Assembly (NCBI GenBank): GCA_015059405.1
Contig: SVAL01000005.1
Span: forward strand, 1-34,015
Length of the DNA stretch: 34,015 bases
Reading direction: 5' to 3'
Origin: Bacillota bacterium
Lineage (GTDB): Bacteria; Bacillota_I; Bacilli_A; RF39; UBA660
The first letter of the stretch is position 1; each line of letters begins with the position of its first letter. The notes beneath the pieces were generated by a model. The model was not told where the DNA came from. It saw nothing but the letters and a program-made list of their open reading frames with translations, and did not search any database. Below, one piece after another: positions 15,505 through 23,100 of the stretch. The translations under genes and the position numbers were made by a program.

Positions 15505-15522
15505 ATTATAACATAGTATAAT
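15505..15522. promoter_or_regulatory. Overlapping divergent promoters of vanY and dacA
   Basis: On the minus strand TGTTATAAT (15513-15505) is an extended -10 for vanY; on the plus strand TATAAT at 15517-15522 can serve dacA. The two are only 6 bases apart, so polymerases should compete and the genes may be coupled in regulation. Confidence 0.5.
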
Positions 15523-15599
15523 TTATTTTTTATATTTAGTTTATTTATTTATGTAAAGTTTCATTTAATAAAACATATTATCTACTAGAGGTGGATATT

Positions 15600-16244
15600 T
15601 TGAAAAAAATTTTATTATGTTTTATTTTATTAATTGTTTTGTTTGGGAATAGTACTACTTATGCGAAGGATAATCTTTTAAAAAATGGTAAGAGTGGTTT
15701 ATTAATGGAGATAGATAGTGGAAAGATTTTATTTGAGAAGAATAAGGATGAAAAAATGGCAGTGGCATCAATGACAAAGATGATGGGACTTATTATAATT
15801 ATGGAAAAAATAGAAAGTGGAGAGATAGAATTAGATGATATTGTAACAGCATCTAAAAATGCATCTGGGATGGGTGGTTCACAAATTTATTTAGAGACTG
15901 GTGAAGAGATGACTGTTAGAGATCTTATCAAAGGAATTACGATGGCTAGTGCAAATGATGCAACTGTTGCGATGGCAGAAAAAGTTGCTGGAAGTGAAGA
16001 AAAATTTGTAGAAATGATGAATTCTAAAGCTAAAGAATTAGGTCTTAAAAATACACATTTTGTCAATAGTACAGGTTTGGATGAAAATAATCATTATTCA
16101 AGTAGTTATGATATGGCAGTAATTGCAAGAGAGTTATTAACTCATGATATGATTTTAGATTTTACATCTGTTTATGAAGATTATTTAAGAGTAGATAGTC
16201 CTAATAAGTTTTGGCTTGTAAATACTAATAAAATTGTATGTTAA
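15600..16244 (+). CDS. dacA: D-alanyl-D-alanine carboxypeptidase DacA, 5' part of interrupted gene
   Basis: The N-terminal 214 residues of a PBP5-type S11 peptidase. TTG at 15600 is the best start: AGAGGTGG lies 5 bases upstream and the product then begins with a textbook signal peptide, MKKILLCFILLIVLF, and a TYA cleavage site; GTG at 15591 overlaps the SD. It contains the nucleophile motif Ser57-Met-Thr-Lys60 and Ser117-Ala-Asn119 but stops before the KTG triad. After Lys211 the frame enters inserted DNA and ends IVC-stop, the TAA lying in the element's own terminal repeat. The product should be inactive, because KTG is needed for catalysis. The missing part lies at 19472-19982. Excision would give an intact 380-aa protein. 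Confidence 0.93.
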   Translation: MKKILLCFILLIVLFGNSTTYAKDNLLKNGKSGLLMEIDSGKILFEKNKDEKMAVASMTKMMGLIIIMEKIESGEIELDDIVTASKNASGMGGSQIYLETGEEMTVRDLIKGITMASANDATVAMAEKVAGSEEKFVEMMNSKAKELGLKNTHFVNSTGLDENNHYSSSYDMAVIARELLTHDMILDFTSVYEDYLRVDSPNKFWLVNTNKIVC

Positions 16245-16245
16245 T
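16227..16245 (+). other. attL: left junction of the dacA element
   Basis: Core AATAAA (16227-16232) followed by the inner arm TTGTATGTTAAT (16234-16245). The core recurs at the right junction and the arm recurs there inverted. The predicted crossover dinucleotide is AA at 16230-16231. Confidence 0.8.
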
Positions 16246-16336
16246 TTGTAAATAAGTGTCAAAGATAAAATAAATATATGTAGTCTTATTTTTTTTGAGT
16301 AAGTAATATGTTATTTTGTTGATAGGTGGTATTTAT

Positions 16337-16882
16337 ATGAATAATGATCAAAATATGAATAATGGTTTTCAAAATAATGTAAATGGCGTTAGTCAAAATA
16401 ATAATGTTATGAATAATTATATGATGAATAATGTTCCTAAGAAAAATAATACATTATTAATTATTGGTGTTATTTTTGTAATAGTGATAGTAGTAATTAT
16501 TATTTTATCTTTAACAGGAGTGTTAGGTGGTAATTCTTTAAAATGTGTAAATTCTGTAGAAATGTATGGAATGTTAGAAGAAGATAGTGTAACGATATAT
16601 TATGATGATAGTGATAATCCAACAAGGATGGTATTTACAATGAAAACATCGTTTACAGAAGATTCGAAGTTTACGCAAGATGATTTAAAAGAAAGTTTTG
16701 ATAAAAAGGTAGAAGATTATAAAAAGTTGGGTGCTAATGTATCTGTTACTTCAGATGAGAATTCTATTACTTATACTATTACTGTTGGAAAAGATAATGT
16801 TGATGCTTTTTTTGATATGATGGATTCTTCTTATGATAGTGTAAAAGAATTATATGAAAATAGAGGGTTTACTTGTAGTTAA
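16337..16882 (+). CDS. Asn-rich single-pass membrane protein, element cargo
   Basis: A 181-aa protein. ATG at 16337 with AGGTGG is chosen over an upstream TTG. The N-terminal 40 residues are almost all Asn, Met, Gln and Val (MNNDQNMNNGFQNNVNGVSQ), followed by one strongly hydrophobic helix (LLIIGVIFVIVIVVIIILSL, about residues 36-55) and an outside domain of about 120 residues with two Cys (LKCVNS near its start and GFTCS at the very end) that may form a disulfide. The outer domain, with alternating VTIYYDDSD, RMVFTMKTSF and ITYTITVG strands, loosely resembles DUF1307/YehR-like lipoprotein domains; that is a weak guess. Ends in its own terminator. Confidence 0.8.
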   Translation: MNNDQNMNNGFQNNVNGVSQNNNVMNNYMMNNVPKKNNTLLIIGVIFVIVIVVIIILSLTGVLGGNSLKCVNSVEMYGMLEEDSVTIYYDDSDNPTRMVFTMKTSFTEDSKFTQDDLKESFDKKVEDYKKLGANVSVTSDENSITYTITVGKDNVDAFFDMMDSSYDSVKELYENRGFTCS

Positions 16883-16900
16883 GAGTTAACTCTTTTTTTT
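16877..16900 (+). terminator. Terminator after the Asn-rich membrane protein
   Basis: AGTTAA-GAG-TTAACT followed by C and eight T. Confidence 0.75.
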
Positions 16901-16936
16901 ATTTATAATAAATTTATAGATTGAAGAGTATATTTT

Positions 16937-16945
16937 TGTTATAAT
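16937..16945 (+). promoter_or_regulatory. Extended -10 promoter of the kinase/phosphatase fusion
   Basis: TTGTTATAAT containing TG-T-TATAAT, 27 bases before the ATG at 16972, with AAGGTG as SD. Same form as host promoters at 2117, 12571, 25559 and 26079. Confidence 0.55.
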
Positions 16946-16971
16946 TATTTAGGAAAGTTAAGGTGAACAAT

Positions 16972-18621
16972 ATGAATTATGATATATGTGTGTTTGGAGG
17001 ATGTGCCTTAGATAGTTTTTATTATAAAAATGAATTTGGAGAAGTACCTGATGTACCATCTTTAATTGTTCCGGGTGGAAAAGGAGCCAATCAAGCTGTT
17101 GCTGCAAGTCGTGCTGGTGCTAAGGTAACTATAATTACAAAGTTAGGTAAAGATGATAAGGGGCAAAAAATACTTGAAAACTTAGTTTATAATGGGATTG
17201 CTACTAATAATGTTGAATTAGTAGATGGTCTTCAAAATGATTGTTCAAATATAATTATTGATAATGTTACTAAAGATAATGAAATAATTAGATTTGCAGG
17301 GGCAATAGATAGTTTTACTCCTGATATGATTCAACAATATAGAAATGTTTTTTTACATTCTAAAATAGTAGTTGGACAAATGAAGGTTCCTAAAGAAGTA
17401 TCTGTTGAATTAATTAATTTTTGTCATAAAAATGATATTCCTATTATTATTACTCCTTGTCGTCCTAATAGACTTAGTATTAGTGAAGAAGGTAATAAAG
17501 AATTAATAGATAAGATTACATACATAACTGCAAATAAAAGTGAATGTGAAACGATATTTGGTACTGATAATATTGAAGAGTGTGTAACTAATTATCCAAA
17601 TAAATTAATTGTTACTTTAGGTGATGATGGAATTATGTATCATAATGGTACTGAAATAGTTAAAGTACCAGCAGTATTTACTAAGAATGTTGTTGATACA
17701 ACTGGAGCAGGGGATACTTTTAATGGTAATTTTGCAGCCTTTTTATCGAGAGGATTTAATTTAAGGGAAGCTATTGTTAAAGCTCAATATGCATCTAGTA
17801 TGAAGATTCAAGTTAAGGGAGCACAAGATGGAATGCCTTATGAAGATGAACTTGATAAATATATAGTTAATCATTTAATGGAAGATAATGATTATACTAG
17901 GGAGTTTGATCTTGCATATAATGCTATTTTAAAAGCTAATGATAAAATTAAGAGAAAGAAAATACTTAATGTTAAAGTTAAAGAAGATGAGACTTTTGTT
18001 ACTGAATCAGACTTATTAATTGAAAAAATGATTATAGATGATATTACTGATCAATATCCTAATGATAATTTTGTAACAGAAGAATTTAATAATAAAAATA
18101 TAATTAAAGATCGTACTTGGATAATAGATCCAATAGATGGAACTGCTCATTATATGAAAAATTCTATTTTTTGGGGAACTCAACTTGCTTTTGTAGATCA
18201 TGGTAAAGTACAATTTTCAATTATTTATATTCCTAAACTAAATGAAATATATTATGGTATTAGAGGTAAGGGAGTATATTTAAATCATAAGAAAGTAAAT
18301 ATAAAGAGAAATGTTTCATTTCAAGAAAGTGCGATAGAATTTTGTGGTTCTTGTCATAAAAAGTATGAAGAAAAAAAAGAACTTTTTGAAAGACTTTTAA
18401 GTAATAGTACAAGACCAGCTAATTTTATGCATATTAATTCTTGTTGTTTTGCTTTTTCTAATTTATTATCTGGTAGAAGTAATACTTTAATTATTTCTAC
18501 TAGAAAACCTTGGGATGTAGTTCCAGGAATGTTTATGGTAGAAGAATTAGGAATTAAAAGTTATGACTATGAAGGAATAAGAATCTATTCTAATACTAAA
18601 GATATAGATAAATTTTTATAA
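16972..18621 (+). CDS. Ribokinase-like (PfkB) / inositol-monophosphatase-like fusion protein
   Basis: A 549-aa two-domain protein. Residues 1 to about 300 are a PfkB/ribokinase domain: GGKGANQAVAASRAG (35-49) and DTTGAGDTFNGNF (from 242) with catalytic base Asp248. Residues from about 310 to 549 are an inositol-monophosphatase-fold domain with all metal sites: Glu370-Glu371 (TEEF), DPIDGT (386-391) and WD at 514-515. One chain thus carries a sugar kinase and a phosphatase, which could run in sequence or oppose each other; substrates are unknown. Both domains look complete and catalytically competent. It lies inside the dacA element and converges on the recombinase gene, the two stops being only 4 bases apart. 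Start ATG 16972 is preferred to GTG 16963, which overlaps the SD. Confidence 0.88.
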   Translation: MNYDICVFGGCALDSFYYKNEFGEVPDVPSLIVPGGKGANQAVAASRAGAKVTIITKLGKDDKGQKILENLVYNGIATNNVELVDGLQNDCSNIIIDNVTKDNEIIRFAGAIDSFTPDMIQQYRNVFLHSKIVVGQMKVPKEVSVELINFCHKNDIPIIITPCRPNRLSISEEGNKELIDKITYITANKSECETIFGTDNIEECVTNYPNKLIVTLGDDGIMYHNGTEIVKVPAVFTKNVVDTTGAGDTFNGNFAAFLSRGFNLREAIVKAQYASSMKIQVKGAQDGMPYEDELDKYIVNHLMEDNDYTREFDLAYNAILKANDKIKRKKILNVKVKEDETFVTESDLLIEKMIIDDITDQYPNDNFVTEEFNNKNIIKDRTWIIDPIDGTAHYMKNSIFWGTQLAFVDHGKVQFSIIYIPKLNEIYYGIRGKGVYLNHKKVNIKRNVSFQESAIEFCGSCHKKYEEKKELFERLLSNSTRPANFMHINSCCFAFSNLLSGRSNTLIISTRKPWDVVPGMFMVEELGIKSYDYEGIRIYSNTKDIDKFL

Positions 18622-18640
18622 GAGCTTAGGCTCTTTTTTT
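18620..18640 (+). terminator. Terminator of the fusion gene, inside the recombinase 3' end
   Basis: AAGAGC-TTAG-GCTCTT followed by T. The stem begins at the fusion gene's stop codon and its T run encodes the last residues of the recombinase on the other strand. Confidence 0.7.
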
Positions 18641-19432
18641 ATTTATTAGTTTTTGAACTTTGTTAAATTTATTTATAGATATAATTGCTTGTTGTTTTCC
18701 CAGTACTTGAAATGCTTTATTTTTTTTATGTAATCCATATCTAATTTTACCTATATAAAGGGGATTAGTTAGAATAGATTTTATAGTTGATTGATACCAT
18801 TTTCCGTTTCTTTTAGTGGGAATATTTTCTTTATTTAATTTATTTGCAATTTGTAGCATAGAATATCCTTTTAAATATAAATTATATATATTATTAACTA
18901 GTTCTTTTTCTTGTTTATTAATGATTAAATTTCCATCTATATAATCATATCCATATACACCATTGGTGTTGGTATAATTACCTTCTTTAGTTTTTTGTTC
19001 ATATCCAAAGCTAATTCTTTCTGCTAAATTTTCTCTTTCAAATTCAGCAAATGTTCCAATTATCTTTATAAACATTCTTCCTACAGCAGTAGATGTATCT
19101 AGTTTTTCAGTGATAGAGTTAAAACTACAATTATTAGTTTCAAATATTTCTATTAAGTTTATAAGATCTTTTACACTTCTAGTTAATCGATCTAATTTAT
19201 ATATTAAAACATTATTTATTTCTTTATTTTTAACATCATTTATTAGTTTTATAATATTTGGTCTTTCATTTATATTTTTACCAGATAATCCATCATCTAT
19301 ATAATAAGTTATATTATCCCAATTATTTATTTTAGAGTATGAAGTTAGTTTTTCTTTTTGGGCATTAATAGAGAATCCTTCTTTAGCTTGTTCTTCTGTA
19401 GAAACTCGAATATAGATTCCTGTTTTAATCAT
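18626..19432 (-). CDS. Minimal serine recombinase of the dacA element
   Basis: A 268-aa serine site-specific recombinase. The resolvase catalytic domain (1 to about 145) has IYIRVSTEEQAKEGFS with nucleophile Ser11, then YKLDRLTRSVKDL and FAEFERENLAERI. The Recombinase domain (about 155-250) has GVYGYDYIDGNL, a helix LKGYSMLQIANKLNKENIPT, NPLYIGKIRYG and the closing AIISINKFNKVQKLI. It then stops. Large serine integrases normally continue for 150-250 residues with a Cys4 zinc ribbon and a coiled coil; both are absent, and the downstream DNA is the tail of another gene, not a frameshifted remainder. The start has GGTG upstream and a TATAAT at 19452-19447. It lies beside attR, the usual place for the integrase of such an element. 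Confidence 0.93.
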   Translation of the reverse strand: MIKTGIYIRVSTEEQAKEGFSINAQKEKLTSYSKINNWDNITYYIDDGLSGKNINERPNIIKLINDVKNKEINNVLIYKLDRLTRSVKDLINLIEIFETNNCSFNSITEKLDTSTAVGRMFIKIIGTFAEFERENLAERISFGYEQKTKEGNYTNTNGVYGYDYIDGNLIINKQEKELVNNIYNLYLKGYSMLQIANKLNKENIPTKRNGKWYQSTIKSILTNPLYIGKIRYGLHKKNKAFQVLGKQQAIISINKFNKVQKLINKKRA

Positions 19433-19455
19433 TTTATCACCAATTAATTATATGT

Positions 19456-19472
19456 ATTAACATACAAATAAA
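19456..19472 (+). other. attR: right junction of the dacA element
   Basis: Inner arm ATTAACATACAA (19456-19467) followed by the core AATAAA (19467-19472, sharing one A). The predicted crossover dinucleotide AA is 19470-19471. Downstream, dacA resumes in frame at TTAGTGCGT. Confidence 0.8.
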
Positions 19473-19982
19473 TTAGTGCGTTTATATGATGGTGTCGATG
19501 GATTAAAAACTGGTTTTACAGATAATGCGATGTATTGTATGGCTGTTACAGCTAAAAGAGATGGAATGAGACTTCTTGCGATTGTTTTGGGTGAACCTAA
19601 AGGTAGTACTCGTAATGAAGAAATAAGTGAGCTATTAGATTATGGATTTAATACTTACAAAGTAAATAATTTTATGGAAAAAGATAGTGTCGTAGATGAA
19701 ATTTATTTTGATAAAGGGACTTTAGAAAAAGTAAATATTTATTTGAAAGAAAATGCATCTATTTTAATGAAGCAAAGTGATAGTATTAATGGGTATGATA
19801 CAGAAATAAAGTTAGATAAAATTACTCTTCCTTTAAGAAGTGGTGATGTTGTAGGTAAATATTTAATAAAAAAGAATAATGATATAGTAAATAAAATAGA
19901 TTTAATTGTTAAAGATAATGTTAATGAGAAGAACTTTTTTGAATTATTTTTAGATATATTAAAAGATACTTTAATTGTATAG
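19472..19982 (+). CDS. dacA: D-alanyl-D-alanine carboxypeptidase DacA, 3' part of interrupted gene
   Basis: The C-terminal 169 residues of the PBP5-type enzyme. It starts LVRLYDGVDGLKTGFTDNAM, which holds the KTG triad (residues 223-225 of the rejoined protein), then the end of the S11 domain (GMRLLAIVLGEP), a PBP5_C-like beta domain, and a C-terminal NFFELFLDILKDTLIV that may be the membrane-binding amphipathic helix. A GTG at 19476 is available, but no Shine-Dalgarno precedes it; the upstream DNA is attR. It is therefore unlikely to be translated alone. Codons join the 5' part exactly when 16232-19471 is removed. Followed by its own terminator. Confidence 0.92.
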
Positions 19983-20012
19983 ATACAAATTAAAAATATT
20001 TGTATCTTTTTT
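19981..20012 (+). terminator. dacA terminator
   Basis: AGATACAAAT-N7-ATTTGTATCT followed by T. The stem is nearly the same as that at 12538. Confidence 0.88.
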
Positions 20013-20109
20013 ATGAAAAATTATGGTAATAATAGTAAAATACTGGTTTTTAGATTTTAATTTTAGTATATTTATTATGTACGTTTTTAAGTAGAGGGAT
20101 GAAGGTAGT

Positions 20110-23100
20110 ATGAATAAAGTTTTAAATATAGGAATAGATATAGGGTCAACAACTGTTAAGATGGTTGTGATGGATAGAGAAAAGAATATATTGTTTTCAG
20201 CTTATGAAAGACATTATTCTGATACTAAGAAGACTTTAATAGAATTATTTAATAAAGTATTAGATAAATTTAATAATAATAAATTTACTTTAGTTTTTAC
20301 TGGAAGTGGAGCTATATCTTTATCTAATTATTTAGAAGTAGATTTTGTTCAAGAAGTTATTGCATGTAAGAATGCGATTAAAGAGAGTTATCCAGCTGTT
20401 GATGTTGCGATTGAACTTGGTGGAGAAGATGCAAAAATTATTTATTTCGATCAAACTATTGAACAAAGAATGAATGGAACTTGTGCAGGAGGAACTGGAG
20501 CTTTTTTAGATCAAATGGCAGTTTTACTTAATACTACGACTGAAGGGTTAAATGAACTGGCAAAAGATGGGAAAACTATTTATCCTATTGCATCGCGTTG
20601 TGGGGTTTTTGCAAAGACTGATATTCAACCTTTATTAAATGAAGGTGCTAAAAAGGAAGATGTGGCATTATCTATTTTACAAGCAGTAGTTAATCAAACT
20701 ATTAGTGGTCTTGCTTGTGGTAAACCAATTAAAGGAAATGTAATATTTTTAGGTGGACCTCTTACTTATTTATCTATGTTAAGAGAAAGATTTATTAAAA
20801 CTCTTAATTTAAAAGATGAAGAAATAGTAATTCCAGAAGATGCTTGTTTATTTGTATGTTTGGGTGCTCTTTTAGATAAAGCAAATAAAGAGGTTTATAC
20901 AAGAGATGAGATTATTTCTTATATAGAAAAGTTGAAGGATTTTAAAGAAGAAGATTCTAGTAGTTTAAGACCTCTATTTAAAAGTAAGAATGAACATAAG
21001 AAGTTTTTAACAAGACATTCTAAAAGTAAAGTAAAAAGAAAAGATATTAGAACTTATAGTGGAGATGTATTTATTGGAATAGATGCTGGTTCAACTACAG
21101 CTAAAGTAGTTGCGATAGATTATGATGGTAATTTGTTGTATGAAAATTATCGTTCTAATAGAGGAACACCAGTTGATACTATTAAAGATATGTTACTTGA
21201 TTTATATTCAAAGTTACCAAGTAGTACTGTTATTAGAAGTAGTGGTTCTACAGGATATGGGGAACTTTTAATTAAAACAGCATTTAATTTAGATATTAGT
21301 GAAATAGAGACAATGGCACATTATGAGGCAGCAAATTATTTTTTACCAGGGGTAGAAAGTATTATTGATATTGGTGGGCAAGATATGAAATATATCAAGA
21401 TTAAGAATGGTGCGGTTGATAGTATTATGTTAAATGAAGCTTGTTCTTCTGGATGTGGTTCATTTATCGAAACTCTTGCTAAGTCTTTAGGAATGGGAGT
21501 ATCTGAATTTATAGATTTAGCAGTAGAATCTAAAGCACCGATTGATTTAGGTTCGCGTTGTACTGTATTTATGAATTCTAAAATTAAACAAACACAAAAA
21601 GAAGGGCGACCTCTTGGGGATATTTTTGCGGGACTTTCTTATTCTGTTATTAGAAATGCGATTACTAAGGTAATGAAGGTTAGAGATATATCTACTCTTG
21701 GAGAAAAAATAGTTGTACAAGGTGGTACTTTCTTAAATGATGCTGTTTTGCGTGCTTTTGAAAATATCACTGAAAAAGAAGTAGTAAGACCAGATATTGC
21801 TGGTTTAATGGGAGCTTATGGGGTAGCACTAATAGCGTTAAATAATTTTAAGCAATATGATGATCAAGACATTAAAAGTGGAATGCTTACAAAAGAAGAA
21901 ATTGAAAATTTAAAAGTTAAAACTACTCATTCAAGATGTAGAGGGTGTGAAAATCATTGTGCTTTAACAATAAATATGTTTAATAAAAAGACTTATATTT
22001 CAGGTAATAGATGTGAAAGAGGTAGTGGGGATAATGGTAGTAATTCAATGCTTCCTAATATGTATTCTTGGAAATATGATCGTTTATTTAATTATGAACC
22101 ACTTGAAGAAGACAAAGCTAAAAGAGGAATAATTGGAATACCTAGGGTACTTAATATGTATGAAAATTATCCTTTATGGTTTACTTTCTTTACTAAGTTA
22201 GGTTTTAGAGTAATTATAAGTGATCACTCTAGTCGTGGTATGTATGAAGAAGGTATTGAATCTATGCCATCTGAATCTGTTTGTTATCCAGCTAAACTTG
22301 TACATGGTCATATTATTAATTTAATTAAAAAGGGAATAAAGACAATTTTTTATCCTTGTATAATGTATGAAAACATGGAATTTAAAACTAGTGATAATCA
22401 TTATAATTGTCCTATTGTTCAAAGTTATTCTGAAGCAATTAGATTAAATGTAGAAGATTTAGATACTAATAATGTTAAATTTATGAATCCTTTTTTACCA
22501 CTTGAAGAAAATGCATTTTTAAAAAGAATAGTAGAACTTGATGAATTTAAAGAATATAAGTTTAGTAGAAGAGAACTTAAAATGGCTTTTAAAGAAGCAT
22601 TACTTGAACAAAAAAAGTTTAAAGATGATGTTAGAAAAAAGGGAGAAGAAGTTTTAGAATATATTAAAAAACATAATGAAAAAGCTATATGTTTAGCAGG
22701 ACGTCCATATCACTTAGATAAAGAAGTTAATCATGGTATAGATACGATGATTAATTCACTTGGTTTAGTAGTTTTAACAGAAGATTCTATTTGTCATTTA
22801 AGTCAAATTGAAACTAAATTAAGAGTAGTAGATCAATGGTCTTATCATAGTCGTATTTATCATGCTGCTGATGTTATTTCGCGTAATAAGAATGTTGAAT
22901 TAGTTAATTTGAATTCTTTTGGATGTGGATTAGATGCAATTGTAACTGATCAAACAGAAGAAATCTTAAAGAAAAATAATAAATTATATACTACTATTAA
23001 AATAGATGAAATTAATAATTTAGGTGCTGCAAAGATAAGAATACGTTCTTTAATAGCATCGATGAATAAGAGAAATGAAGAATTAAATTATAAAACTTAT

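Larger units (their letters stand above)
16232..19471. mobile_element. 3,240-bp serine-recombinase element inserted in dacA
   Basis: The element separates the two halves of dacA. Its ends are defined by a 6-bp duplicated core (AATAAA at 16227-16232 and 19467-19472) and 12-bp inner inverted arms (TTGTATGTTAAT at 16234-16245; ATTAACATACAA at 19456-19467). Removing 16232-19471 rejoins the codons for Asn-Thr-Asn-Lys to Leu-Val-Arg-Leu-Tyr-Asp and yields one 1,143-bp frame. It carries three genes: an Asn-rich membrane protein and a kinase/phosphatase fusion on the plus strand, and a serine recombinase on the minus strand next to the right end. There are no phage structural, replication, conjugation or resistance genes. 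Base composition looks like the host. It is either a small integrative element or an excisable intervening sequence in the sense of skin or the comK prophage. Confidence 0.88.

Noticed and set aside
18016-18213. 65-codon minus-strand ORF in the kinase/phosphatase gene
   Set aside because: Shadow of the IMPase domain, rich in Tyr, Ile and Phe, no SD.
16232-19471. Prophage or conjugative element
   Set aside because: No capsid, tail, terminase, replication, relaxase or transfer gene; only three ORFs fit between the ends.
19476-19982. Independent gene starting at GTG 19476
   Set aside because: No Shine-Dalgarno; the frame continues codon for codon from the dacA 5' part and begins in mid-domain, so it is the interrupted gene's 3' part.
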